DNA of 64,000 nucleotides from Nissabacter sp. SGAir0207 (GTDB taxonomy: Bacteria; Pseudomonadota; Gammaproteobacteria; Enterobacterales; Enterobacteriaceae), in contig NZ_CP028035.1 in the NCBI RefSeq assembly GCF_005491205.1, forward strand, positions 1,488,001 through 1,552,000, written 5' to 3'. Of the stretch, positions 39,166 to 55,171 are shown one piece after another. The translations under genes and the position numbers were made by a program. Each line of letters begins with the position of its first letter. Position 1 is the stretch's first letter. The notes beneath the pieces are model-generated. The model saw nothing but the letters and a program-made list of their open reading frames with translations. It searched no databases and had not been told where the DNA came from.

Positions 39166-42100
39166 CACACATCACAGCCTCTCTGCGCACGATTTTGTTC
39201 TGAATGAACCCACCGGTGTATGGTGCCAGGATACAAAACAGACCTTTGGTTACAACGACGGCGATGCGATTGAGAACTACGTTCTGGATGCGGTGACCCA
39301 AGCCAGCGACTTGGGCGTCTATTCACTGGAGTTGAGTGAAAAGATGAAGGATTGGCCCTCCACCTATCACCTGATTTCGCGCCGCTCAAACCTGCTGCTG
39401 CCCTTCAAAGAGTGGTTTAACGGCAAGCGGGTGTTGGAAATTGGCTGCGGCTGCGGGGCCATTAGCCGTTTTCTGGGTGAGTCCTGTGCGGAGGTGGTCT
39501 CCGTCGAGGGCAGCCTGCGCCGGGCGCAGATTGCCCGTCAACGCACCCGTGATTTACCTAATGTTACGGTTGTCTCTGCGCCAAGCGATACCCTGCCCGA
39601 TTTAGGGGAGTTTGATGCGGTGTTGCTGGTGGGCGTACTGGAGTACGCCAATATGTTCCTTGGGCCAAACGGGCAGCAACGTTTGCTGGAAGATTGCCAG
39701 CGCCGCCTGACCGCTGATGGGCGTCTGTTTGTCGCCATCGAAAATAAGCTGGGCCTGAAGTATTTTTCCGGTGCCAATGAGGATCACCTTGGGCAACCGA
39801 TGGTTGGCATCAATAATGCCTATGACGGAAATGGCGTCAGCACCCTCGGTCGCCGGGATCTTCTGGCGCTGATGACCCGCAGCGGCTTTGGTGAGGTACA
39901 GGAGTACCTGCCGCTGCCGGACTACAAATTGCCAGTGACGATGGTCACTCCGTTGGGATGGCAGCAATACGCGACCTCCCTGACGCCGCTGGTGATTGAG
40001 TCCGTACACCAGGATCCTCAACAAATCCCGCTCTATCTCTTCTCACTGGAACAGGCGACCAAAAGTGTCTGGGAGAATGGCGCCGCGCCCGATCTGGCCA
40101 ACTCCTTCCTGATGGTGTGCAGCAAGCAACCGCAAGCGCCCTCGCTGCACCCACAGACGGCGGCTTACCACTTTACCGATGGCCGCATTCCGGCCTTCAA
40201 CAAAATTACCCGTTTTGATCATACTGGCGAAGGCGGGCTACAGGTCTACACCGGCCCAATGGTGGAGGCCGCTGGCGAGACCAGCTTTATTTGCCATAAC
40301 CAGCCGGAGGAGAGCGCTTTTATTCACGGTGCCTCCCTGTGGCTGGAGTTGCTGCAACAGGTCAACCGCACCGGCTGGACGTTCGATGATCTGAAGGCGT
40401 GGGCGACTAGCTGGCTGGATAGCCTGCTGACGCGTGCCGGCCACCCGGCAGGCGCGTATGACAAAGCGCTGGCGCTGCCACCGGAGTATCAGGATGCTTT
40501 GCCCTTCAACGCCATGCGCACCCCGGAAGGGGAGATTATTTACTTCGACCTGGAGTGGGAGCCGGAAGAGACGGTTTCATTGGGTTATATCGCGTACCGC
40601 GGCCTTTATCACTCCCTGTTCCGCATCACCTCGCTGGCCTCCCTGCCGCCGGAGTGTAGCCACAATGTGTTTGAGCTGACGCTGGCCCTGATGCAGGCCG
40701 TAGGCTTTGAGTGCGATGAGCAGGATGGCATGACCTATCTGCAGCAGGATGCCGCCTTTATGGCGCGCATCCAGAATAAAGAGCCTGAGCCGATTGCTGA
40801 ACAGCTGCGCCACGTTGGCCTGCGGATCCGCGTTGACCTTGGTCAGGTGGGCGATCACATCACGCTCTTACAAGCTGCCGCTGAAGAGGAGCGGGCGGCC
40901 CGCCAGGACGATCTCGCCAGCTTGAACCACGAGAAAGAGTTGTTGGTGCAGGTGCAGCATGTGCTGATCAAGGAGAATCGGCTTCTTGAGCAGCAACTCA
41001 CCCGGTTGAATGAGGGCCGAGACGCTATCAGCTACTCGCAGGAGGAGGTGGACGCGCTCAATCTGCAAATTGCCCACCTGAATCAGCAAGCCAATGATCT
41101 CCACCATCATCTCGCTGAGTTAAACCAGCATGCGGTCAACCTGGACCAAAATCTGGCAGGGGTATACCGCTCCGCCAGCTGGCGCGCAACGGCACCACTG
41201 CGGGCGATTAGCCGCCGAATGCCAGCCGATAAGCGCAAATACGCCCATTTTGCCGTGCACAAATTCCACTCTGTGGGGCGGCTGGCAAAAAATGCGCCGC
41301 AATATGCCCGCGAAATGGGCGGCTGGAAGCCTCTGGCCGACTACGTCTACCGCACATTGCGCCGGGAAGGGGTTGGCGGCATCCTCGCACGTGCGCGTGG
41401 GAAATTGAATCAGGCGGCGATCATCACGCCAGCACAGCGCCGCTCTGATTATGAGGAGTGGGTCGGGCTATATGACACCTTTGGCCCGGCGCAGCGTGAG
41501 CAGGCGTTGCAGGAGATTGAGCACTTTGACCGTTACCCGGTCATCAGCGTGGTAATGCCGGCCTATAACCCGCCGGTAGCACTGTTGAGCGAGGCGATCG
41601 AGTCCGTCCGGAATCAGGTCTACCCCCACTGGGAACTGTGCATCGCCGATGACTGCTCGCCCAATGCGGAAGTGCAGCAGGTGCTTAAATCCTATGCCGC
41701 CAAGGATCCGCGCATCAAAATCTGTCTGCGTGAGCAGAACGGACACATTTCGGCCGCCAGTAACAGTGCGCTGGCGTTGGCGACCGGGGAGTACATTGCC
41801 CTGCTTGACCATGACGACCTGCTGCCGGCGCATGCCCTGTTCGAAGTCACCAAAGCCGTGCTGGCTCATCCCGAGGCGAGCATGTTCTACAGTGACGAAG
41901 ATAAGATGGATCCACAGGGCGTGCGTTGCCACCCCTATTTCAAACCCGACTGGAACCCGGATCTCTTCTTGTCGCAGAACATGTTCTCGCATCTGGGCGT
42001 CTATAAACGCAGCCTGATTGAGAAGGTGGGCGGCTTCCGTCTGGGGGTTGAAGGTAGCCAGGATTACGATCTGGCGTTGCGCTGCCTCGAAGAGGCAGGG

Positions 42101-43162
42101 CATGAGACGGTGCGCCATATCCCGAAAGTGCTCTACCACTGGCGGATCATTCCAGGCAGTACGGCAGCCAGCGGCGGTGAGAAGCCCTATGCATTCCTGG
42201 CGGCAATGAAAGTGGTGCGGGAGCATCTGGAAAGGCAGGGTATTCGTGCCGAGGTGGATGAGGCCGTTGAGGGGATGAACATGTTGCGGGTGAAGTATGC
42301 CCTGCCAGCAGTACCGCCACGGGTTTCCATCGTCATTCCTACCCGTAACGGCAAAAATCTGGTGCAGCAGTGCATTGACAGCATCACCCAGAAAACCACC
42401 TATCCCGATTACGAGATCATTCTGGTGGATAACGGCAGTGATGATGCCGAGGCCGTTGCCTACTTTGCAGAGTTGAATCAGCGTGACAACGTCACGGTGC
42501 TGCGTGACGATCGTCCTTTCAACTACTCTGCGCTGAACAATGAGGCGGTTAAAGCGGCACGCGGCGAGCTGATCTGTCTGCTGAACAATGATATTGAGGT
42601 CATCTCTCCTGATTGGCTGGATGAGATGGTCAGCCATGCCCTGCGCCCAGAAATTGGTGCCGTCGGCGCCCGTCTGTGGTACCCCAATGACACCATCCAA
42701 CATGCCGGCGTGGTACTGGGGATGGGCGGGGTGGCCGGGCATGTCCACTTGGGCATTACCCGTGAGAACCCCGGCTACTTTGGCCGCGCCTGGCTGGTGC
42801 AGAACTACTCGGCCGTTACGGCAGCCTGTTTGGTGATCCGCAAGTCAGTCTATGAGCAGGTCAATGGGCTGGAGGAGCAGAACCTGACGGTGGCGTTCAA
42901 TGATGTCGACTTCTGCATCCGGGTGCGCAATGCGGGCTACCGCAACCTGTGGACGCCGTTTGCCGAACTCTATCACCATGAGTCCGCCACACGTGGTAAC
43001 GATCTGGCACCGGAAAAAATTGAGCGGTTCAAGCGTGAAATTGCCTATATGGAGAGTGCCCACAGGCATGAACTGGATTGTGATCCCGCCTTCAACCCCA
43101 ATCTGGATTTGATGAACCATCACTTTACGCTGTCATTCCCACCCCGGGAATCCGGTGAATAA
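39137..43162 (+). CDS. Fused methyltransferase, coiled coil and twin glycosyltransferase (chain terminator-polymerase candidate)
   Basis: 1,341 residues. SAM-dependent methyltransferase at about 90-230 (VLEIGCGCGAISRFLGE, acidic VVSVEGS). The middle region 300-560 contains DALPFNAM about 453 and YFDLEWE about 471, resembling a degenerate kinase or phosphotransferase active site. A predicted coiled coil rich in Gln, Leu and Glu lies at about 578-675. The first GT2 domain is 800-1020 (VVMPAYNPPVALLSEAIES, ADDCSPN, LLDHDDLL). The second is 1060-1330 (VSIVIPTRNGKNLVQQCID, VDNGSDD, LLNNDIEV). Likely builds and caps the rhamnose-containing polymer exported by Wzm/Wzt. Sugar and methyl targets are unknown. 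The start overlaps wzt; a slightly later TTG (39152) is possible. Confidence 0.85.
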   Translation: MRELNLKQIDTHHSLSAHDFVLNEPTGVWCQDTKQTFGYNDGDAIENYVLDAVTQASDLGVYSLELSEKMKDWPSTYHLISRRSNLLLPFKEWFNGKRVLEIGCGCGAISRFLGESCAEVVSVEGSLRRAQIARQRTRDLPNVTVVSAPSDTLPDLGEFDAVLLVGVLEYANMFLGPNGQQRLLEDCQRRLTADGRLFVAIENKLGLKYFSGANEDHLGQPMVGINNAYDGNGVSTLGRRDLLALMTRSGFGEVQEYLPLPDYKLPVTMVTPLGWQQYATSLTPLVIESVHQDPQQIPLYLFSLEQATKSVWENGAAPDLANSFLMVCSKQPQAPSLHPQTAAYHFTDGRIPAFNKITRFDHTGEGGLQVYTGPMVEAAGETSFICHNQPEESAFIHGASLWLELLQQVNRTGWTFDDLKAWATSWLDSLLTRAGHPAGAYDKALALPPEYQDALPFNAMRTPEGEIIYFDLEWEPEETVSLGYIAYRGLYHSLFRITSLASLPPECSHNVFELTLALMQAVGFECDEQDGMTYLQQDAAFMARIQNKEPEPIAEQLRHVGLRIRVDLGQVGDHITLLQAAAEEERAARQDDLASLNHEKELLVQVQHVLIKENRLLEQQLTRLNEGRDAISYSQEEVDALNLQIAHLNQQANDLHHHLAELNQHAVNLDQNLAGVYRSASWRATAPLRAISRRMPADKRKYAHFAVHKFHSVGRLAKNAPQYAREMGGWKPLADYVYRTLRREGVGGILARARGKLNQAAIITPAQRRSDYEEWVGLYDTFGPAQREQALQEIEHFDRYPVISVVMPAYNPPVALLSEAIESVRNQVYPHWELCIADDCSPNAEVQQVLKSYAAKDPRIKICLREQNGHISAASNSALALATGEYIALLDHDDLLPAHALFEVTKAVLAHPEASMFYSDEDKMDPQGVRCHPYFKPDWNPDLFLSQNMFSHLGVYKRSLIEKVGGFRLGVEGSQDYDLALRCLEEAGHETVRHIPKVLYHWRIIPGSTAASGGEKPYAFLAAMKVVREHLERQGIRAEVDEAVEGMNMLRVKYALPAVPPRVSIVIPTRNGKNLVQQCIDSITQKTTYPDYEIILVDNGSDDAEAVAYFAELNQRDNVTVLRDDRPFNYSALNNEAVKAARGELICLLNNDIEVISPDWLDEMVSHALRPEIGAVGARLWYPNDTIQHAGVVLGMGGVAGHVHLGITRENPGYFGRAWLVQNYSAVTAACLVIRKSVYEQVNGLEEQNLTVAFNDVDFCIRVRNAGYRNLWTPFAELYHHESATRGNDLAPEKIERFKREIAYMESAHRHELDCDPAFNPNLDLMNHHFTLSFPPRESGE

Positions 43163-43212
43163 AGACGATCGGGGAGGGCGCAAGCCCTCCTCTGTTCTCA
43201 GAGGCATAAGCG

Positions 43213-44172
43213 ATGGATTCTCTGCTTCCCACAAACACGCCACATTCTGACCCGCTTCCGGCGCAGGTCGCCATCCTCATGGGCTGCTACAACGGTGCGG
43301 CCCATTTGGCGGCGCAGCTGGACTCTTTCCGCGCGCAAACCTATCCACACTGGACGTTATGGGCGTCAGATGACGGCTCAAGCGACGGCACGCCAGCGCT
43401 GATTGAGGCGTTTCTGGCCCAGCCGGGTGTGGCGGGGCGCTGTCTGGCTGGGCCGCAACGCGGTTTTTGTGAAAACTTCATGTCATTGATCAGCCATCCG
43501 GACATTAAGGCGCAGTACTATGCCTTCGCCGATCAGGATGACATCTGGCTTGACGACAAATTGAGCCGGGCGGTGGCCTGGCTTGAGCAGGTCGATCCGG
43601 CGGTGCCGGCGCTCTACTGTTCGCGTACCCGGCTCACGGATGAGGCCGGCAATCTGGTTGGTTTTTCACCGGATTACCGCAAACCTCCCGGTTTTGGCAA
43701 TGCATTGCTACAGAATATTGCCAGCGGCAACACCATGGTCTTCAATCATAAGGCAAGGACGTTATTGCAAAAGGCGCACGGCGCGCCGCTGGTGGTGCAT
43801 GACTGGTCGCTGTACCAAATCGTGAGCGGCTGCGGTGGCGTGGTTCGGTTCGACCCGACGCCGACCGTGCTCTATCGCCAGCATGGCAATAACCAGATAG
43901 GCAATGGCATGTCGCCCCTGCGCCGGTTGCGCAACTTTATGGCCGCGCACGCTGGCCGGGCGGCAGGCTGGAACGATCGTAACTATCAGGCACTGATGTG
44001 CGTGGCAGATGACCTGACCGCAGAGAGCGCCAGCCAACTGGCGGCGTTCCGGCAGATCCGCCAGCGTGGCCTGCTGGCCCGCCTGCGGCTGTGCCGTAAG
44101 GCGGGTGTGTACCATCAGCAGGCGATAGGTATGCTGACCACGCTCACGTATGTGCTGCTTAACAGACTTTAA
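43213..44172 (+). CDS. Glycosyltransferase family 2, probable rhamnosyltransferase
   Basis: 319 residues. ILMGCYNGAAHLAAQLDSF, ASDDGSSDGTPALIEAF and FADQDDIWLDDKL are typical of rhamnosyltransferase-type GT2 enzymes (RfbF/RgpB-like). The C-terminal third is basic and amphipathic, suggesting membrane association. dTDP-rhamnose supply genes in the same operon support the donor, but this is inference. It begins 50 bases after the large fusion gene and overlaps the reading frame of the next gene's upstream region. Confidence 0.86.
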   Translation: MDSLLPTNTPHSDPLPAQVAILMGCYNGAAHLAAQLDSFRAQTYPHWTLWASDDGSSDGTPALIEAFLAQPGVAGRCLAGPQRGFCENFMSLISHPDIKAQYYAFADQDDIWLDDKLSRAVAWLEQVDPAVPALYCSRTRLTDEAGNLVGFSPDYRKPPGFGNALLQNIASGNTMVFNHKARTLLQKAHGAPLVVHDWSLYQIVSGCGGVVRFDPTPTVLYRQHGNNQIGNGMSPLRRLRNFMAAHAGRAAGWNDRNYQALMCVADDLTAESASQLAAFRQIRQRGLLARLRLCRKAGVYHQQAIGMLTTLTYVLLNRL

Positions 44173-44185
44173 TTTGGTGTCCTTG

Positions 44186-44998
44186 GTGAAAATAATTGCT
44201 TCTCTGGTGTTGTATAAACATACCTATCAGGATGTTGAGGAAACGCTCCACTCGTTGTTCTACGAGGAGAGCATATCGAAAGTCGTTATCGTGGATAATG
44301 GCGCCTGCTGTGGCTGGCTGGCCACCCTGACCCATGAGAAGCTGGAGATCATCACCCTGCCGGTCAACCGGGGCTTTGGTGCCGGGCACAATGCCGTGCT
44401 GCAACGCTACCGGCAGGCGGCGGAGTTTATCCTGATCTGCAACCCGGACATCGCGTTCAACCGCGGTGAGGTGGACAAACTGTACGCGTTCAGCGTGCGC
44501 CACCAGACCGGGCTGTCGATCCCGAAAGTGATCTACCCGGATGGCAGCCTGCAACATGGCTGCAAGCTGCTGCCATCACCTTACCAACTGCTGATCCGGC
44601 GGTTCGTGTCGCGTTTCTCCAGCAATATCAATACCGAGTATGAACTGCGCAACGCTGACTACAGTCAGGCGTTCTTCGCGCCCTCGCTCTCCGGCTGTTT
44701 TATGCTGCTCAGCCGCCGTGCGCTGGCGGATGTGGTGGGCTTTGATACCCGCTTCTTCCTCTATTTAGAGGATGTGGATCTCTCGCGCCGCGTCTGCCAG
44801 GCGCAGCATCTGGTGAGCTACTGCCCGGAGGCGGTGGTGATCCATGAGTCGCAGCGTCGCTCCTACCGGGATTTCCGCTTCCTGCTGTTCCACATGACGT
44901 CGGCGGTGCGCTACTTCAATAAGTGGGGCTGGTTCAGTGACCAACAGCGTAAAAGTCTTAATCAGCGCTGTCTGGCCCAGTTGCCGAATCCGAAATAG
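44186..44998 (+). CDS. Glycosyltransferase family 2, WbbL-like rhamnosyltransferase candidate
   Basis: 270 residues if the GTG at 44186 is used, where family similarity starts (IIASLVLYKHTYQDVEETL); an ATG at 44150 would add 12 residues and overlap the previous gene. VIVDNGA, PVNRGFGAGHNAVL, ILICNPDIAF, LSGCFMLLSRRAL and FLYLEDVDLSRRV are typical of WbbL/RfbN-type enzymes that place the first rhamnose on the GlcNAc primer. Last gene of the rml-wzm-wzt operon. Confidence 0.83.
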   Translation: MKIIASLVLYKHTYQDVEETLHSLFYEESISKVVIVDNGACCGWLATLTHEKLEIITLPVNRGFGAGHNAVLQRYRQAAEFILICNPDIAFNRGEVDKLYAFSVRHQTGLSIPKVIYPDGSLQHGCKLLPSPYQLLIRRFVSRFSSNINTEYELRNADYSQAFFAPSLSGCFMLLSRRALADVVGFDTRFFLYLEDVDLSRRVCQAQHLVSYCPEAVVIHESQRRSYRDFRFLLFHMTSAVRYFNKWGWFSDQQRKSLNQRCLAQLPNPK

Positions 44999-45311
44999 CC
45001 GCGCCGGGTGCGGCCTGGCTGCCCCTTTTGGCCGCCAGCGGCTAAAATTAACCGCATCCCGGCGCATTTTGCTCTGTATTTTTTTAATGTTACCGGTAAA
45101 GTAATCCGGCAGGCCCGCAGGGTGAGCGGGGGCAGGCACGTGTCACGCGGCCAGGCGTTGTAAGATGAATGTAATGGCTGCGATAGGTACACGGGCGCCT
45201 TTTCTCATGTACAATGCGGGTGTTCATCTGTGAGGCCCGGCGCGTTAAATCCCCTGATAACAGAGGGTTATGCAGTTGCGGGCTATCGTATATTTCAGAC
45301 AGGAGTTGCTA
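44999..45311 (+). other. Intergenic region before gnd
   Basis: 313 bases with no convincing gene. A candidate -10 TACAAT lies at 45210-45215, about 100 bases before gnd, without a clear -35. Small GC-rich inverted segments just after 45001 lack a T-run, so I see no definite terminator for the O-polysaccharide operon. Confidence 0.5.
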
Positions 45312-46718
<1,407 letters not shown>

Positions 46719-46752
46719 TCGCCACCTGGGGTTGATACACCGCCCATGAAAA

Positions 46753-46781
46753 AGCCGCCGGATAATCCGGCGGCTTTTTTT
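46753..46781. terminator. Bidirectional terminator between gnd and hisI
   Basis: AGCCGCCGGA and TCCGGCGGCT form a perfect 10-bp stem with a TAA loop, followed by T7; the left side has A5. It serves both gnd and the convergent his operon. Confidence 0.93.
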
Positions 46782-46803
46782 ATGCCTTGCGTCAGGCCAG
46801 CGC

Positions 46804-47408
46804 TTACTGGTGGCGCTGGCGCAGGTTGGCGATGATGTCGCTCATCGAGAGATCCTGATCCTGCAACAGCACCATCAGGTGGTAGAGCAGGTCAGAAGCC
46901 TCATTGGTCAGCTCCTCGCGGTCATGCACCGTGGCGGCCAGTGCGGTCTCCACGCCTTCCTCACCCACTTTCTGGGCGATGCGCTTGGTGCCGCTGGCGT
47001 AGAGGCGGGCGGTGTAGGAGCTGGCCGGATCGGCGCTCTTGCGCTCTGCCAGCAACTGCTCCAGCTGGTAGAGGAAGCCCCAGTCGCTGGTGGCCGGGTG
47101 GAAGCAGCTGCTGTTGCCGAGGTGGCAGGTGGGGCCGATGGGGTTGGCCAGCACCAGCAGGGTGTCATGGTCGCAGTCAGGGGTGATGCTGACGACGTTC
47201 AGGAAGTGGCCGGAGCTTTCGCCCTTGGTCCACAGGCGCTGTTTGGTGCGTGACCAGAAGGTGACGTGGCCGCTCTCTTCGGTGGCCGCCAGTGCCGCGT
47301 GGTTCATGTAGCCCAGCATCAGCACCTCGCCGGAGACGGCGTGTTGGACAATCACCGGCATCAGGTCACCGGTCTTCTCCCAGTCGAGTTGGGCCTTCTG
47401 TTGTTCGC

Positions 47409-47415
<7 letters not shown>
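46804..47415 (-). CDS. hisI: Bifunctional phosphoribosyl-AMP cyclohydrolase / phosphoribosyl-ATP pyrophosphatase
   Basis: 203 residues. The N-terminal cyclohydrolase has [19 protein letters not shown] and the metal Cys residues of DCDHD and GPTCHLG. The C-terminal pyrophosphatase has the acidic [11 protein letters not shown] and [13 protein letters not shown] helices. Steps 2 and 3 of histidine synthesis. Last gene of the his operon, overlapping hisF by 7 bases. Confidence 0.97.
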
Positions 47416-52984
<5,569 letters not shown>

Positions 52985-53884
52985 TTACTCCATCATCTTC
53001 TCAATCGGCAACACCAGAATGGAGCTGGCACCCAGTGCCTTCAGCTTCTCCATTGTCTCCCAGAACAGGGTTTCGCTACTGACCATGTGCATCGCCACGC
53101 GATTCTGGTCACCGGCCAGCGGCAGGATGGTCGGGCGTTCCGCGCCCGGCAGCAGGGCGATCACCTCTTCCAGCCGCTCATTCGGCGCGTGCATCATGAT
53201 GTATTTGGACTCACGCGCCTGAATCACCCCCTGGATGCGGGTCAGCAGTTTGTCGATCAGTAGCTGTTTCGATTGCGGCATCTCGCCGTCGCGCTGGATC
53301 AGGCAGGCCTTGGAGCGGTAGATCACCTCTACCTCACGCAGGCCGTTGGCCTCCAGCGTCGCGCCGGTGGAGACCAGATCGCAGATGGCGTCCGCCAGAC
53401 CGGCGCGCGGCGCCACTTCCACCGAGCCGTTCAACAGGCAGGATTTGAACTCCACGCCCTGCTTGTCGAGGTACTGTTTCAGGATGTGCGGGTAGGAGGT
53501 GGCGATGCGGGCATTTTGCAGGCTGCGCGGGCCGGTGTAGTCAAAGTCGAGGGCTGTGGCCAGCGACAGGCGGCAGCCGCCGAAATCAAGGCGGCGCAGG
53601 GTGGTGTAGCGCGGGTCTTCACCCTGGGCGCGGCGGGTCAGCAACTCCTCTTCCAGCACGTTCTCGCCGATGATGCCGAGATCGACCACGCCATCCATCA
53701 CCAGACCGGGGATGTCATCATCCCGCACGCGCAGAATGTCGATCGGCATATTTTCCGCGAAGGCGATCAGACGCTGCTGTTGCAGGTTGATCTTAATGCC
53801 GCAGCGCGCCAGCAGCTCCTGGGAGTCCTCGCTCAGGCGGCCTGACTTCTGCATTGCTATCCGTAAACGTGTTTTATCCAGCAT
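52985..53884 (-). CDS. hisG: ATP phosphoribosyltransferase (long form)
   Basis: 299 residues with the C-terminal regulatory domain of the long-form enzyme, which is feedback-inhibited by histidine. [28 protein letters not shown] and the phosphate loop [13 protein letters not shown] are typical. First committed step: ATP plus PRPP. First structural gene after the hisL attenuator. Confidence 0.98.
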   Translation of the reverse strand: MLDKTRLRIAMQKSGRLSEDSQELLARCGIKINLQQQRLIAFAENMPIDILRVRDDDIPGLVMDGVVDLGIIGENVLEEELLTRRAQGEDPRYTTLRRLDFGGCRLSLATALDFDYTGPRSLQNARIATSYPHILKQYLDKQGVEFKSCLLNGSVEVAPRAGLADAICDLVSTGATLEANGLREVEVIYRSKACLIQRDGEMPQSKQLLIDKLLTRIQGVIQARESKYIMMHAPNERLEEVIALLPGAERPTILPLAGDQNRVAMHMVSSETLFWETMEKLKALGASSILVLPIEKMME

Positions 53885-53940
53885 GGTGAACCCTCTTACC
53901 CGTAATGTGATGTCAAAATAATCTTTGTGATGAAGGGGTT

Positions 53941-53979
53941 AAAAAAAAAGCCCCCGGAAGAATCTTCCGGGGGCTTTTC
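53941..53979 (-). terminator. his operon attenuator terminator
   Basis: On the minus strand, AGCCCCCGGAAGA pairs with TCTTCCGGGGGCT and a run of T9 follows. It lies between hisL and hisG, the classical site of histidine attenuation; slow translation of the His codons should favour the antiterminator form. Confidence 0.93.
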
Positions 53980-54042
53980 GATCGCGTTCCGCCGCCGCTG
54001 GAAGATTCGTTAAACGTCTTCCAGCACACATCGCCTGAAAGA

Positions 54043-54090
54043 CTAGTCAGGATGATGGTGATGATGGTGGTTGAATGGAACGCGGTTCAT
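54043..54090 (-). CDS. hisL: his operon leader peptide
   Basis: A 15-codon frame reads MNRVPFNHHHHHHPD then stop, close to E. coli HisL (MTRVQFK, seven His, PD). The run of six His codons senses charged tRNA-His and sets the fate of the attenuator about 65 bases downstream. Confidence 0.96.
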   Translation of the reverse strand: MNRVPFNHHHHHHPD

Positions 54091-54118
54091 AAATTTCTCG
54101 TCTAATCTGGTGGCCGGC

Positions 54119-54147
54119 ATAAAAGCCGTTCAATATTTAACTGTCAA
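54119..54147 (-). promoter_or_regulatory. his operon promoter candidate
   Basis: Read on the minus strand, a perfect -35 TTGACA (54147-54142) is followed after 17 bases by TTTTAT (54124-54119), 4 of 6 to consensus. Transcription would begin near 54112, about 20 bases before hisL. Confidence 0.6.
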
Positions 54148-54292
54148 TTAACCTAAACCATCGACGACGCGTCGCGCAACCTTTTTTTCAGGGCATGACC
54201 GATTTTCATGATCGGCCATATGCGCGGCGGCTTGCCCCGCCACGCGGCACGCGCTAGCGTAGGGGCCACCAACAGGCCACACAGGAGAGAGT

Positions 54293-55126
54293 ATGAAAAA
54301 CGTGGCAATTATCGGGCTGGGCTGGCTTGGCCTGCCACTGGCCATGGCACTGAAAGCCGAGGGCTATCAGGTGGTGGGCAGCAAAACCACCCCCGATGGC
54401 GTGGACGCCGCCCGCATGGCTGGCATTGAGAGCTACCTGCTGGAGATCACGCCAGAGGGGGAGATAGCGTGCGACGCCGATGACCTGTCGGCGCTGCTGA
54501 ACGTGGACGCGCTGGTGATCACCCTGCCAGCACGCCGCACGCCGGAGGGGAGCGCCCACTATCTGCACGCGGTACAGCTGCTGGTGGACAGCGCGCTGGC
54601 GCATCAGGTGCCGCGCATTGTCCTCACCAGCTCCACCGCGGTGTATGGCGACGCGCCGGGGCGGCGGCAGGAGTCCTCGCCGCTTGAGCCAGCCAGCCAC
54701 AGCGGCAAAGCGCTGGTGACGCTGGAGAACTGGCTGCACCAGCTGCCGAACACCTCGGTGGACATCCTGCGACTGGGCGGGCTGGTGGGGCAGGATCGCC
54801 ACCCCGGCCGGTTCCTCTCGGGCAAGCTGGGGCTGAAAAATGGCTCCCACGGCGTCAATCTGGTGCATCAGGATGATGTGATCGCCGCCATCCAGCTGCT
54901 GTTGCGTCAGCCGCAGGGCGGCCATACCTACAACCTCTGCGCGCCGCAGCATCCGTCGAAACGGGACTTCTACCGCCATGCCGCCGACCGGTTGGGCGTG
55001 CCGCGCCCGGAGTTTCTGGATGAGGCGGAGAGTGAGGGGAAAATCGTCGAAGGTGAACTGATCTGCCAGGAACTGGGGTTCAGTTACCGCTACCCCGATC
55101 CCGACCGGATGCCAGTCAACGGCTAA
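54293..55126 (+). CDS. yeeZ: NAD-dependent epimerase/dehydratase family protein YeeZ
   Basis: 277 residues (E. coli YeeZ 274). VAIIGLGWLGLPLAMAL is the dinucleotide-binding glycine motif. LTSSTAVYGDAPG and ILRLGGLVGQDRHPG are extended-SDR-like, but the usual YxxxK is not evident, so catalysis is uncertain. It lies divergent from hisL as in E. coli. Substrate unknown. GGAGAG precedes the ATG. Confidence 0.92.
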   Translation: MKNVAIIGLGWLGLPLAMALKAEGYQVVGSKTTPDGVDAARMAGIESYLLEITPEGEIACDADDLSALLNVDALVITLPARRTPEGSAHYLHAVQLLVDSALAHQVPRIVLTSSTAVYGDAPGRRQESSPLEPASHSGKALVTLENWLHQLPNTSVDILRLGGLVGQDRHPGRFLSGKLGLKNGSHGVNLVHQDDVIAAIQLLLRQPQGGHTYNLCAPQHPSKRDFYRHAADRLGVPRPEFLDEAESEGKIVEGELICQELGFSYRYPDPDRMPVNG

Positions 55127-55127
55127 C

Positions 55128-55157
55128 AAAAAGGGCAGCCCGTGGGCTGCCCTTTTT
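55128..55157. terminator. Bidirectional terminator between yeeZ and rhaT
   Basis: AAAAAGGGCAGCCC pairs with GGGCTGCCCTTTTT around a GT loop, a long symmetrical stem that can act on both strands. Confidence 0.93.
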
Positions 55158-55171
55158 CATGGCGCATAGGG

